From: Flavobacterium sp. 1
Lineage (GTDB): Bacteria; Bacteroidota; Bacteroidia; Flavobacteriales; Flavobacteriaceae
Direction: 5' to 3'
NCBI RefSeq assembly: GCF_002797935.1
Contig: NZ_PGER01000001.1
Span: 3,782,001-3,846,000 of the forward strand
Length of the DNA: 64,000 nt
Each line of letters begins with the position of its first letter. Positions within the stretch are counted from its first letter, which is position 1. The notes under the pieces were generated by a model. That model searched no databases. It worked only from the letters and a program-made list of their open reading frames with translations, and was not told the origin of the DNA. This document shows positions 8,769 through 17,779 of this stretch, one piece after another. A program made the position numbers and the translations under genes.

Positions 8769-10268
8769 TTATTTTGGACTATAAACAAAATTCTTGAACG
8801 TTACAGAGCCTTCCCCAACAGCAGAAAGACCGAGTTTTAAACTCATAAAACCACCCAATACATTATGATTGAATGATGATACCTCTGCAGAATTTTCAAT
8901 TTTTAACCAATCTTTGCCGTTAATACTGTAAAACATATTAACGATTTGCTCTTTCTTTTCTAAACGAAGAAATAAATGGTTTTTATTTACTCCTTTTTGA
9001 GTTGGAAACTGCCACGATCTAAGGATAGCAGAAATATTTTCTTTATCAGCTGCAATACCTGTATAAATTTTGGTGTCATAAAACAAAATAAGCCCTGCAG
9101 ATGCATTTCCTTCGATTTCTACTTCAACTTCAGCAGAATAAGAATGATCGGGAGGAGTACATAATAATGGAGAACTTTCACCAATATTACTTCCTTTTCC
9201 GTTTATTTTTAATCCATTTTTAGAAAATTGAATCCTGTCAGCTTCATATTGATTATAAAACTGCCATTGAGGCTGCAGTTCCGTAGCTGCAAAAGTATCC
9301 GAAAGTGTGAAATTGCTTTTTACAAATTGTCCAGCAGGTTTTTGGATTAAATCGTCGGTTTTAACACCTTCTTTCATTTTAAACCAGCCATCGGCAGTCC
9401 ATTCAATAGGCTGTAAAAGTGTCTGGCGTCCCATATTGTAATTGTCCTTTTCATAGCCGTGAAAAACCATCCACCAATTTCCTTTCGCATCGTCAATGAT
9501 GGATGCATGACCTTTTGACCACCATTTTTCGGAGCTGGCATTTGTTCTAATGATAGGATTATTAGGGGAGTTTTCCCAAGGTCCGAAAGGAGATTTTGAT
9601 CGGGCTGAAATTACCATGTGGCTTGTCGCTGGCCCCGCTGTTCCGCCTTCGGCAACCGTAAGATAATAATATTGTCCTTTTTTTATCACTTTTGGCCCTT
9701 CCAAGCAAAAACATTCAATCGACCAGTCTCTTGGTATTTTCCAACCATCATAAGCATGTGTTGCTTTTCCTGATACCGAAAGTCCGTCTTTGGAAAGAGG
9801 CACATAACTTCCATCGCTGAAATAAAGAAAACGATTGTCCTTATCATCTGCAAAATGTCCTGGATCTATACTTCCTATCTTCAGATCAACAGGATCACTC
9901 CATGACCCATTTATAGTATCTGCCCAAACCACATAATTAGTGTTATTAGCTGGAAAATAGATGTAAAATTTGTTATTGTATTTAACTAAATCAGGTGCCC
10001 ACACCGAACCTACACTTTTCTTTAATGCATGGGTAACAGGTTTCCAATTAATTAAATCCTTAGAAGTCCAAATTAACAACCCAGGATAATAATTGAACGA
10101 GGAATGAACAATATAGTAATCCTCGCCATCCCTAATTATTGAAGGATCTGGATAGTCTCCTGCAAAGATTGGATTGCTGTAAGATTGAGTGTTTTGATCT
10201 TTTTTTTGTTGCTGTGCATTGCTGACAAACGACATAAAAAATGTAACTAATAAAATTAACTTTTTCAT
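8769..10268 (-). CDS. GH43-family beta-xylosidase / alpha-L-arabinofuranosidase
   Basis: A 499-residue protein with a signal peptide (MKKLILLVTFFMSFVSNAQ). The five-bladed propeller of GH43 covers about residues 30-310 and shows the three acidic residues: Asp41 in GDYPDPSII, Asp135 in GSIDPGHF and Glu190 in CLEGP. Residues about 325-499 form a C-terminal beta-sandwich of the kind appended to many GH43 beta-xylosidases. Such enzymes remove xylose or arabinofuranose; in a xyloglucan locus arabinofuranosidase activity is likely, but sequence alone does not decide. It follows the esterase gene after about 20 bases. Confidence 0.92.
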   Translation of the reverse strand: MKKLILLVTFFMSFVSNAQQQKKDQNTQSYSNPIFAGDYPDPSIIRDGEDYYIVHSSFNYYPGLLIWTSKDLINWKPVTHALKKSVGSVWAPDLVKYNNKFYIYFPANNTNYVVWADTINGSWSDPVDLKIGSIDPGHFADDKDNRFLYFSDGSYVPLSKDGLSVSGKATHAYDGWKIPRDWSIECFCLEGPKVIKKGQYYYLTVAEGGTAGPATSHMVISARSKSPFGPWENSPNNPIIRTNASSEKWWSKGHASIIDDAKGNWWMVFHGYEKDNYNMGRQTLLQPIEWTADGWFKMKEGVKTDDLIQKPAGQFVKSNFTLSDTFAATELQPQWQFYNQYEADRIQFSKNGLKINGKGSNIGESSPLLCTPPDHSYSAEVEVEIEGNASAGLILFYDTKIYTGIAADKENISAILRSWQFPTQKGVNKNHLFLRLEKKEQIVNMFYSINGKDWLKIENSAEVSSFNHNVLGGFMSLKLGLSAVGEGSVTFKNFVYSPK

Positions 10269-10289
10269 CTTGCTTTTTACTGGTTACTA

Positions 10290-12239
10290 TTATTTGCTAA
10301 CACTATATTTCTCGTTTGCAGTAATCATTTCCCAATTATCAGTTCTAAAAGGAGACGCAGGGAAATTTTCTTTATTGAAAAGATTTATTTCTGTATCGTC
10401 GTCTGCCCATCCATAATGAACGGCAACTGGATTTGGCACGCTTTCGCTAAAAAGAATTACTTTATTGTCTTTGATTGAAGCCTTGGCTGGATAAAAAACT
10501 TTATCTGCACCAGCAATTTCAAAACCTTTTAAGTTTCCATTTGGATCAGTTGTTGACAACCCGCTGCCAATAGAAGCAAAGATTACTATAATTTGGTTTC
10601 CTTTAATTTCCATTGCTTTGTACATTGGACCACTGCAAACTTGTTTTTTACCATACACATCATTCAAGGCAATAGATGCTAAACGTTTTGCGACATCTTG
10701 CTTGTTAGTTGGGTGAATATCTTTTGCATTTCCAATATCCGTGCTTACTGCCATTCCAGTGTTTGGTACTTTCAGCGTTTCGGTTTGTGCTTCGCGAAGT
10801 TCGGCCCAACGGCTTCCTTTTGTACTGTTTCCGCCAAATTCATCAAAGGTTGACAATTGTACAAAGTAAAAAGGAAAATTACCTTGATTCCATTTGGTTC
10901 TCCAATCGGTAATCATTAAACGAAATGCTTTCTTGTATTGATTGGCTCTCCAAACATTGGCTTCACCCTGATACCACAAAACGCCTTCAAAAGCATACGG
11001 AATCAACGGATTTACCATTGCGTTATATAATAGCGAGGGATAGCTGTTTGGAGAAACTGAAACTTTTACTTGTACGACATTAAATTTCCATAGTCCATCA
11101 AGTGCGACAACTGAATCCTTAAAATCAATTTTCAAATCGGCAGGATCTCCATAAATACCTCCTCCTCCGGAATAATCTGTAATTTTAACAGCAATTACAT
11201 TTGTTCCTTCTTTTAAAACACCAGCCGGAATTTTGTAAACTCTTTTTGTTTCCCAAATATTATTGGTTCCAACTTGTACCCCGTTAACATACGTCTGGTC
11301 TTCATCATCAACTTTAGACAAATACAAAACGGCTTCTTTTTTGGCTTGTTCAGCAGACAAAACAATGGTTTTTCGCATCCACACTATCCCATCAATATTT
11401 CCAATTTGTTGATTTTCCCAAAGGGAAGGCACTTTTATTTCAGGCCAATTGGCATCCTTAAAATCCATTTCCTTAAATTGATTTTCATTGGCCATAGTAA
11501 CTTCAAAACCCTGTATTTTTTGTATGTTCTCTAAAAGTGATTTTTTGTATGTTTCAAAAATCGCATCCATATTTACCGAAGGTACATTGGCAATCATATC
11601 CTTGAATTCATCGCTTTTTTGAAATCCTTCACGACTAGTCCAAGTTTCTACATTGGTTCCGCCCCAAGAAGTATTGATAATCCCGATAGGAATCTTTAAT
11701 TCGGCATATAATTTTTTAGCAAAAAAATAGCCAATGGCAGTAAAATTCCCAACAGTTTCTTTGTTGCTAACTTCCCATTTTCCAGCTTTTAAATCTTCTT
11801 TTGGAGTACCGCTTAAATCCTGGGCTACTCCAAAATGACGAATCATTGGATAATTAGAATCGTTGATTTCTTTTTCGGAATTCATTGTTTTATACACCTG
11901 AAACTCCATGTTCGATTGCCCCGAGCAAATCCAAACTTCGCCAACTAAAACATCTTTAATGACAATTTTGTTGTTTCCCGTTATCGTCAATTCAAAAGGG
12001 CCTCCGGCTTTTTCGGCATTTAAACCAATCATCCATTTCCCGTTTTTATCGGCTGTGATGGTTTTGGTTTGTTTATTAAAGTGAACTTCGACTTTTTCAT
12101 TGGCGTCAGCCCAACCCCAAATAGGAATTATTTTGTTGCGCTGCAAAACCATTCCATCAGAAAACAATAGAGGCATTCGGACATTGGCATTTGCCAAAAA
12201 AGAAAAAAATACAATGAAAATTAATATTTGTTTTTTCAT
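10290..12239 (-). CDS. SGNH-fold carbohydrate esterase (sialate O-acetylesterase-like)
   Basis: A 649-residue exported protein. It starts with a short beta-domain (RMPLLFSDGMVLQRNKIIPIWGWA) and then the SGNH core with GEVWICSGQSNMEF; Ser109 of GQSNM is the expected nucleophile. A jelly-roll domain resembling the GH2 sugar-binding domain is inserted at about residues 255-375 (VWMRKTIVLS... DDEDQTYVNGVQVG), then the core resumes with VLWYQGEANV and DIHPTNKQDVAKRLA supplying the histidine. Relatives deacetylate xylose or galactose residues in hemicellulose. Removing O-acetyl groups from galactose of plant xyloglucan would fit the neighbours; the substrate is inference. Confidence 0.88.
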   Translation of the reverse strand: MKKQILIFIVFFSFLANANVRMPLLFSDGMVLQRNKIIPIWGWADANEKVEVHFNKQTKTITADKNGKWMIGLNAEKAGGPFELTITGNNKIVIKDVLVGEVWICSGQSNMEFQVYKTMNSEKEINDSNYPMIRHFGVAQDLSGTPKEDLKAGKWEVSNKETVGNFTAIGYFFAKKLYAELKIPIGIINTSWGGTNVETWTSREGFQKSDEFKDMIANVPSVNMDAIFETYKKSLLENIQKIQGFEVTMANENQFKEMDFKDANWPEIKVPSLWENQQIGNIDGIVWMRKTIVLSAEQAKKEAVLYLSKVDDEDQTYVNGVQVGTNNIWETKRVYKIPAGVLKEGTNVIAVKITDYSGGGGIYGDPADLKIDFKDSVVALDGLWKFNVVQVKVSVSPNSYPSLLYNAMVNPLIPYAFEGVLWYQGEANVWRANQYKKAFRLMITDWRTKWNQGNFPFYFVQLSTFDEFGGNSTKGSRWAELREAQTETLKVPNTGMAVSTDIGNAKDIHPTNKQDVAKRLASIALNDVYGKKQVCSGPMYKAMEIKGNQIIVIFASIGSGLSTTDPNGNLKGFEIAGADKVFYPAKASIKDNKVILFSESVPNPVAVHYGWADDDTEINLFNKENFPASPFRTDNWEMITANEKYSVSK

Positions 12240-12263
12240 TTTAAAAAATTGTTATGAATAGCA

Positions 12264-12303
12264 ATATATCTTACAATTAAAGAACATTAATTGTAAGATA
12301 TAT
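12264..12303. repeat. 17-bp perfect hairpin in the operon spacer
   Basis: Arms 12264-12280 (ATATATCTTACAATTAA) and 12287-12303 are perfectly complementary around a 6-base loop. On the minus strand it lies between the GH5 stop and the esterase start, with no long T-run after it, so it is more likely an mRNA-stabilising or processing hairpin than a full terminator. Confidence 0.6.
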
Positions 12304-12434
12304 TTTTGCTGATTAAATTTATTATATAAAAAATAGGACTTTCTTACTTTCGGCAAGATTACAAATTTATACTAAATCTGGCTTAACGAATTGACTTTAT
12401 CCAATTTTTTAATCTCTGTTTGTTAGAACAGATG

Positions 12435-13712
12435 TTAGTTTAAACCACTTATCAAAGCTGTAAGAGCCTGAGTATCAAAAACTGTATTATTGCTTCTGTT
12501 AAAAATTCCAAAACCATTATTAGTCATACTACCTTCATCCCAATAAAAAGGCACCAACCCATTAGCTTTAGCTTGTTGTACCACATATTTTAAATAATAA
12601 GCACGTGATGCTAAATGTTTAGTCAGATTATCTCCTGTTAATGAAGAACGCCTCATTGCGCCAAATTCTCCTAAAATTACAGGAATTCCTTTATCAACAA
12701 ACTGAGTTTTCATCAATTTAAAATCAGCTGATACTCCAGCCTCTTCACCCCAGGTAGCATTTCTTCCGGTATCTGTTGTAGATTTAAATCCATTTCCCCA
12801 ATAATAAAACATTTTGCCCCAACTTTCATCCTGAGTCAAACCGCAAAATTGCCAAGGTGCATAATAATGTACTTCTACCATCATACGACCCGCTAATTTA
12901 TCAGTAGGCAAAGAAGTCATCAATTGGTTTGTTTTAGTAATATCAGTTCTCGGTCCTTGAATTATTAATGTTCTGTAGGCATTTTTACCTCCTGTTGAGC
13001 GAACTGCATCAATAAATGTCTGGTGGTACGATTTAAGTACAGCCATTTGTTCTGCATTGTCAACATTAGGCTCATTGGCACTAGCAAAAAGTAACAGTCC
13101 GTTAAAATCTCTAAGACTGGTAGCTATTTGCTCCCAAAATGCTTTTTGTTTTTCATTGTTTTCAGCTTGTTTTGCTACTGTAACATTGTTTTCCAGCCAT
13201 CCGCCGTCCCAATGAACATTTACAATACAATACATTCCATTATCATTACAGTATTTTACTACTTCTTTAACCCTGCTAAGCCAGTCTGCTTTTATTTGTG
13301 CAGTAGTAGAATTAGCTAAATATTGATTCCATGAACATGGAATACGTACAGCATTAAAGCCTTTAGCTTTTACTAAATCTATTAACGCTTTAGTCACTTT
13401 TGGATTTCCCCAGCCGGTTTCACTTCCGGTGGCTTCCAAAGTGTTACCAATATTCCAACCTATTTTAATTTTGGACGCAATAGTTTTGGCATCACTTCCC
13501 ATACCTGCGGGATCAGCCGGCAATGGATTGGTGTTATAACTGGGAAATAATCTTGCTGTCAAACTGGTCTTTTTGACCACAACCACTTGTTCTGTTGTGG
13601 CTTGCTGAATACTATTCACATCAATAGGAGAATCGCTGCTACAAGCAATATTTCCAAATGAAGCCAAACATAGAATAGCGAAAATTTTGTAATTTCTAAA
13701 TGGTTTTTTCAA
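12435..13712 (-). CDS. GH5 endo-beta-1,4-glucanase (subfamily 4-like), lipoprotein
   Basis: 425 residues with a lipoprotein signal (lipobox ending at Cys24, IACSSD), so it probably sits on the outer membrane. The catalytic domain (about 60-425) shows IGWNIGNTLEATGSETGWGNP, VRIPCSW, ASANEPN with acid/base Glu214, VEVHYYAPWQF, and ILGEFGA with nucleophile Glu349. These patterns match GH5 subfamily 4, which holds many xyloglucanases. It is closely similar to the next gene but lacks the BACON domain, pointing to tandem duplication. Likely role: cutting the xyloglucan backbone on the cell surface; a mixed-linkage or cellulose substrate is the alternative. Confidence 0.93.
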   Translation of the reverse strand: MKKPFRNYKIFAILCLASFGNIACSSDSPIDVNSIQQATTEQVVVVKKTSLTARLFPSYNTNPLPADPAGMGSDAKTIASKIKIGWNIGNTLEATGSETGWGNPKVTKALIDLVKAKGFNAVRIPCSWNQYLANSTTAQIKADWLSRVKEVVKYCNDNGMYCIVNVHWDGGWLENNVTVAKQAENNEKQKAFWEQIATSLRDFNGLLLFASANEPNVDNAEQMAVLKSYHQTFIDAVRSTGGKNAYRTLIIQGPRTDITKTNQLMTSLPTDKLAGRMMVEVHYYAPWQFCGLTQDESWGKMFYYWGNGFKSTTDTGRNATWGEEAGVSADFKLMKTQFVDKGIPVILGEFGAMRRSSLTGDNLTKHLASRAYYLKYVVQQAKANGLVPFYWDEGSMTNNGFGIFNRSNNTVFDTQALTALISGLN

Positions 13713-13966
13713 AATAAATAGTTTTTGGTTAAAATGATTGGTTAATAAAATAATTAAAATATTCAGTTCTCCATTCTTTGGACTTGATCACTTTGACAAA
13801 AATGGACGCTCTCGAAACTACAAACCAAATTTAACATAACAAATAGCAGGCTGAATGATTATAAATAATTTAAAATATGTGGTTCTACTTTTAAAAATTT
13901 CAATCAAAGAAAGTATCAATTTAAAACTCAATCTATATTAAAATACTATGCAGATTGCGAATTATA

Positions 13967-15475
13967 TTATTTCAATCCGTCTTGCAATGCAGTCAAGGCT
14001 TGTGAATCATAAATTGTATTATTGGTTCTATTAAACAAAGACATTGTATTTACGCCAAAATCTCCGCCAGCATCCCAATAAAATGGAATTATACCATTAG
14101 CTTTAGCTTGTTTTACAACATATTTGTAAAAATCAGCTCTTGATTTTAAATGCAGCGTTAATGCATCACCTGTTAAATTTGAACGTCTTATTGCTCCAAA
14201 TTCTCCTAAAATAACAGGAATCCCTTTGTCAACAAATTTTGTTTTCATTGACAGAAAAAATTTATCTACATCAGCTTCTTCTCCCCAAGTTGGATTTCGT
14301 GCAGTATCAGTAGTCGAATGATTTCCTGCTCCCCAATAGTAAAACATTTTACCCCAATCAGCATCTTTGTCCATCAAACAAAATTGATAAGGATAAAAGT
14401 GAACTTCAGCCATCATTCTATTAGGTACTTTATCTGTAGGTAAAGTAGTCATTAGTAAATTTGTTTTCTCAATATCTGTTGATGGTCCTTGAACGATTAA
14501 ATTACGATATGCATTTTTACCTCCCGTAGACCGAACAGCGTCTATAAATGTTTGATGATAAGAATTCAAAACTGCCATTTGAGCTGCATCGGCAACGTTT
14601 GGTTCATTCGCACTTGCAAAAAGTAAATGTTCATCAAAACCACGTAATTGTGTTGCTATTTGTTCCCAAAACGCTTTTTGTTTGGCATTGTTAGCCTCTT
14701 TTTTAGCATCGGTGCAATTATTTTCTAACCATCCGCCGTCCCAGTGAATGTTTACAATTACATACATATCATTGTCAACGCAATATTGCACTACCTCTTT
14801 TACTCTGGCTAACCATGTTGCATTAATTTGAGCTGTTGTAGCATTTGCATACTGATTCCAAGAACAAGGTATTCTAATAGCATTAAAACCATTTGCCTTA
14901 ACCAAATCAATCAATGCTTTAGTAACTTTAGGATTTCCCCAAGCTGTTTCACTTCCACTTGCTTCCAATGTATTACCAATATTCCAGCCCAATTTTATTT
15001 TGGCAGCCAGTTGCGCAGCCGTACTTCCCATTCCTGTCGCATCATCTGCAATCGGATTGGTATTATAGCTCGGGTATAAACCCGTAACAACGACACCTCC
15101 AACTTGTGAAACTGTAATTTGTACAGATGCAGTTTCGCTGGAACTTATAGTAACTGTAGCTGTTCTTGTGACAGTAGTTGTGTTTTCTAAAGCCGTAATT
15201 GCTACTAAACCAGTTCCTTTTATTCCTGAATTTTTGCTCAATTGAATCCAAGTGGCATTTGAAGAAATAGTCCATGTCTTAGCATCAGTTGTAACGGTAA
15301 CACTGGCAGCACTTCCTTTAGCTTCAAAATCTATCTTAGAAACATCTGCTGTAAGTGTTTTTGTTTCTGTTTTTACTTCCTCTGGAGTACCATTATCTGA
15401 GCTGCATGCCACAACACATAAAAAAACAAAGCATAGAGAAAAAATAAATCCATGTTTTTTAATCTTGTTATTCAT
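13967..15475 (-). CDS. GH5 endo-beta-1,4-glucanase (subfamily 4-like) with BACON domain, lipoprotein
   Basis: 502 residues. The lipobox ends at Cys24 (VVACSSD); a BACON domain follows at about 44-126 (KTWTISSNATWIQLSKNSG ... TVTISSSETASVQITVSQ), then a GH5 catalytic domain with acid/base Glu291 (ASANEPN) and nucleophile Glu425 (ILGEFGA). BACON plus GH5_4 is the architecture of the surface xyloglucanase in characterised Bacteroides xyloglucan loci, where BACON spaces the enzyme from the membrane. This is the best single indicator of the locus substrate. The 254-base spacer to the second GH5 gene holds one TAnnTTTG-like box on the minus strand (13826-13833) and nothing else I recognise. Confidence 0.94.
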   Translation of the reverse strand: MNNKIKKHGFIFSLCFVFLCVVACSSDNGTPEEVKTETKTLTADVSKIDFEAKGSAASVTVTTDAKTWTISSNATWIQLSKNSGIKGTGLVAITALENTTTVTRTATVTISSSETASVQITVSQVGGVVVTGLYPSYNTNPIADDATGMGSTAAQLAAKIKLGWNIGNTLEASGSETAWGNPKVTKALIDLVKANGFNAIRIPCSWNQYANATTAQINATWLARVKEVVQYCVDNDMYVIVNIHWDGGWLENNCTDAKKEANNAKQKAFWEQIATQLRGFDEHLLFASANEPNVADAAQMAVLNSYHQTFIDAVRSTGGKNAYRNLIVQGPSTDIEKTNLLMTTLPTDKVPNRMMAEVHFYPYQFCLMDKDADWGKMFYYWGAGNHSTTDTARNPTWGEEADVDKFFLSMKTKFVDKGIPVILGEFGAIRRSNLTGDALTLHLKSRADFYKYVVKQAKANGIIPFYWDAGGDFGVNTMSLFNRTNNTIYDSQALTALQDGLK

Positions 15476-15510
15476 AATATTATTGATTTTAGGTTGGTTA
15501 TTAGCAAATA

Positions 15511-17739
15511 TTATTTTATTATAACATCAATTTTGTGTTTAATATCGCGGGAAGAATTTCCAATATTCAAAGTGTATTTACCTGGCTCAACAGTCCAACT
15601 TTTGGTTTCAACATTGTAATATGCCAATTCTTTTACAGGAACTTGAATCGTTATTGTTGCAGCTTTTCCAGCACCAACGAGTACTTTTTGGAATCCTTTT
15701 AATTCTTGAGCTGCGCGTTCGATTTTTGAATCTGATTTAGCAGTATACAATTGCACTACTTCTTTACCGTCTGCTTTTCCAGTATTTTTAACGGTTACTG
15801 AAACTATGATTGTTTCACCAACTCCGTACGAAGCTTTATCTGCTTTAGCATCACTGAAAGCAAAAGTCGTGTATGATAATCCGTATCCAAAAGGATATAA
15901 AGGAGCAATGTTTTTAGTATCAAACCATCTGTAACCTACCAAAATTCCTTCTTTATACTCAACTGCTTTATCTCCAGGGAAACTATTGGTTGCATGAGCA
16001 GGAGAATCCATTAATTTTTTAGGCATTGTCCAAGGCAATTTTCCAGAAGGATTTGTTTTCCCCAGTAAAACATCTGCTAAAGCATTTCCTCCCTCAGATC
16101 CATTGAACCAGCTCCAAACTAAAGCATTTGTTTTTTTGCTTAAATCATCAATTTCGAAAGGAGCTCCAGCAATCAATACCACAATTGTTCTTGGATTCAC
16201 TTCCAACACTTTTTTAATCAATTCTTCTTGAGCAAATGGTAAATTTAGTGTTCTGCGATCTGAAGATTCTGTTTCGTAATCACGGTTTGAACCTGCAAAA
16301 ACAATAGCAACATCTGAATTTTTAGCAGCTTCAATAGCTTCCTGCAGTTTAGCTGGATCTAATTGATCTATAGTAACCGGTCCTGTAGAAGTTATATTCC
16401 CTAAGTTTCCTTTGTTTTTTTCTTCATAACGCTCTAAATACCCTTCAGCATAATTAATTTTGATAGAAGCCGGCAGTCTGTTTTTCAAACCATCTAATGG
16501 AGTAATCTCTCTTTTGGTTTTTACACCAGCTCCAAATCCGCCCAAAGCATTTTTCTTTGTTGCATTATTACCAATAACTGCAATTGATTTTACGCCGTCT
16601 AATTTTAAAGGCAATGCATTATTTTCATTTTTCAATAATACTATCGCTTCTGAAGCAATTTTGTAAGCATCTTGATAATGTGCTTCGGTAGCGATGCTTC
16701 CAATAGCGCGTTTTTTACCGCCCATCGCTTTTACTTGGTATAAAGTATGCAAAATACGTCTCACATGCTTATCAATTTCTTTTTCAGAAACTTCCCCATT
16801 TTTGGCAGCAGCACGTAATTTATCGGCTAAGAAAAATTCGCTGAATTTTTTTGGAGTTCCCATTTCAACATCTAATCCGTTCTCTAAAGATTTTACAGTA
16901 GAATGAACCGCAGCCCAATCAGACACTACAATACCTTTAAAATTCCATTCGTCGCGTAAAATTTTATTTAGCATATAATCATTCTCACATAAATATTCAC
17001 CTCTGAATTTGTTGTAAGCTCCCATGATACTATATGCTTTTGCCTCTTTAACAGATGCTTCGAAAGCTGGTAAATAAATTTCACGAAGTGCACGCTCATC
17101 AATTTGCACATCAACAAAATCACGATTCGTTTCTTGATTATTGGCAGCGAAATGTTTTACGCAAGCCATTACATCATTATCCTGCAGACCAACAATTAAA
17201 GGCACAGCAATTTTTTTGTTCAAAAATGGATCCTCGCTCATGTATTCATACGTTCTCCCTCCAAGCGGAGTTCTTACAATATTAATAGCTGGCGAAAGCA
17301 GCATGTCTTTATCTCTGGCACGCATTTCTTGTCCTAAGCTATTCCCAAAAGTATAGCCCATTTCTGCATTCCAAGTAGCTGATAATGCTCCGCCCGCAGG
17401 ATAGTAAGTTGCAAAATCATTAGTTAATCCAGCAGGAGACCAATTATCACGAGAAATTTCTTCGCGAACACCAAGTGGCCCGTCTGCCATTTTTAATTCT
17501 GGAATACCTAAACGTTTCACACCGCCCGAAGTAAACATACTGTTACCGTGTAGCATTCCTATTTTTTCCTCAAGGGTCAATTGCGAAATTAACTTCTCTA
17601 TAGCATCATCATTCTCGTTTGTAATCTCTTTACCAACATACACGTTTTGTTGTTTTTTTGATTTTGTTGTTTGTGCATTACAGTCTGCAAATGCTATTAT
17701 AGACACAGCCATTGCAACATATTTGATTGTATTTTTCAT
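15511..17739 (-). CDS. GH3 beta-glucosidase (BglX-like)
   Basis: 742 residues with an export signal (AVSIIAFADCNAQ; Cys20 could be a lipid anchor). The GH3 barrel contains MADGPLGVRE, KHFAANNQETNR and GIVVSDWAAVHST with nucleophile Asp274. The C-terminal alpha/beta sandwich (about 355-580) and fibronectin III-like domain (about 640-742) complete the usual beta-glucosidase architecture. In a xyloglucan locus it would remove unsubstituted glucose from the non-reducing end of oligosaccharides. It lies 40 bases after the GH39 gene and 35 before the BACON-GH5 gene in the same operon. Confidence 0.92.
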   Translation of the reverse strand: MKNTIKYVAMAVSIIAFADCNAQTTKSKKQQNVYVGKEITNENDDAIEKLISQLTLEEKIGMLHGNSMFTSGGVKRLGIPELKMADGPLGVREEISRDNWSPAGLTNDFATYYPAGGALSATWNAEMGYTFGNSLGQEMRARDKDMLLSPAINIVRTPLGGRTYEYMSEDPFLNKKIAVPLIVGLQDNDVMACVKHFAANNQETNRDFVDVQIDERALREIYLPAFEASVKEAKAYSIMGAYNKFRGEYLCENDYMLNKILRDEWNFKGIVVSDWAAVHSTVKSLENGLDVEMGTPKKFSEFFLADKLRAAAKNGEVSEKEIDKHVRRILHTLYQVKAMGGKKRAIGSIATEAHYQDAYKIASEAIVLLKNENNALPLKLDGVKSIAVIGNNATKKNALGGFGAGVKTKREITPLDGLKNRLPASIKINYAEGYLERYEEKNKGNLGNITSTGPVTIDQLDPAKLQEAIEAAKNSDVAIVFAGSNRDYETESSDRRTLNLPFAQEELIKKVLEVNPRTIVVLIAGAPFEIDDLSKKTNALVWSWFNGSEGGNALADVLLGKTNPSGKLPWTMPKKLMDSPAHATNSFPGDKAVEYKEGILVGYRWFDTKNIAPLYPFGYGLSYTTFAFSDAKADKASYGVGETIIVSVTVKNTGKADGKEVVQLYTAKSDSKIERAAQELKGFQKVLVGAGKAATITIQVPVKELAYYNVETKSWTVEPGKYTLNIGNSSRDIKHKIDVIIK

Positions 17740-17779
17740 TATCCTACTATTATTATAATTATTGATTGGTTATTAGCAA

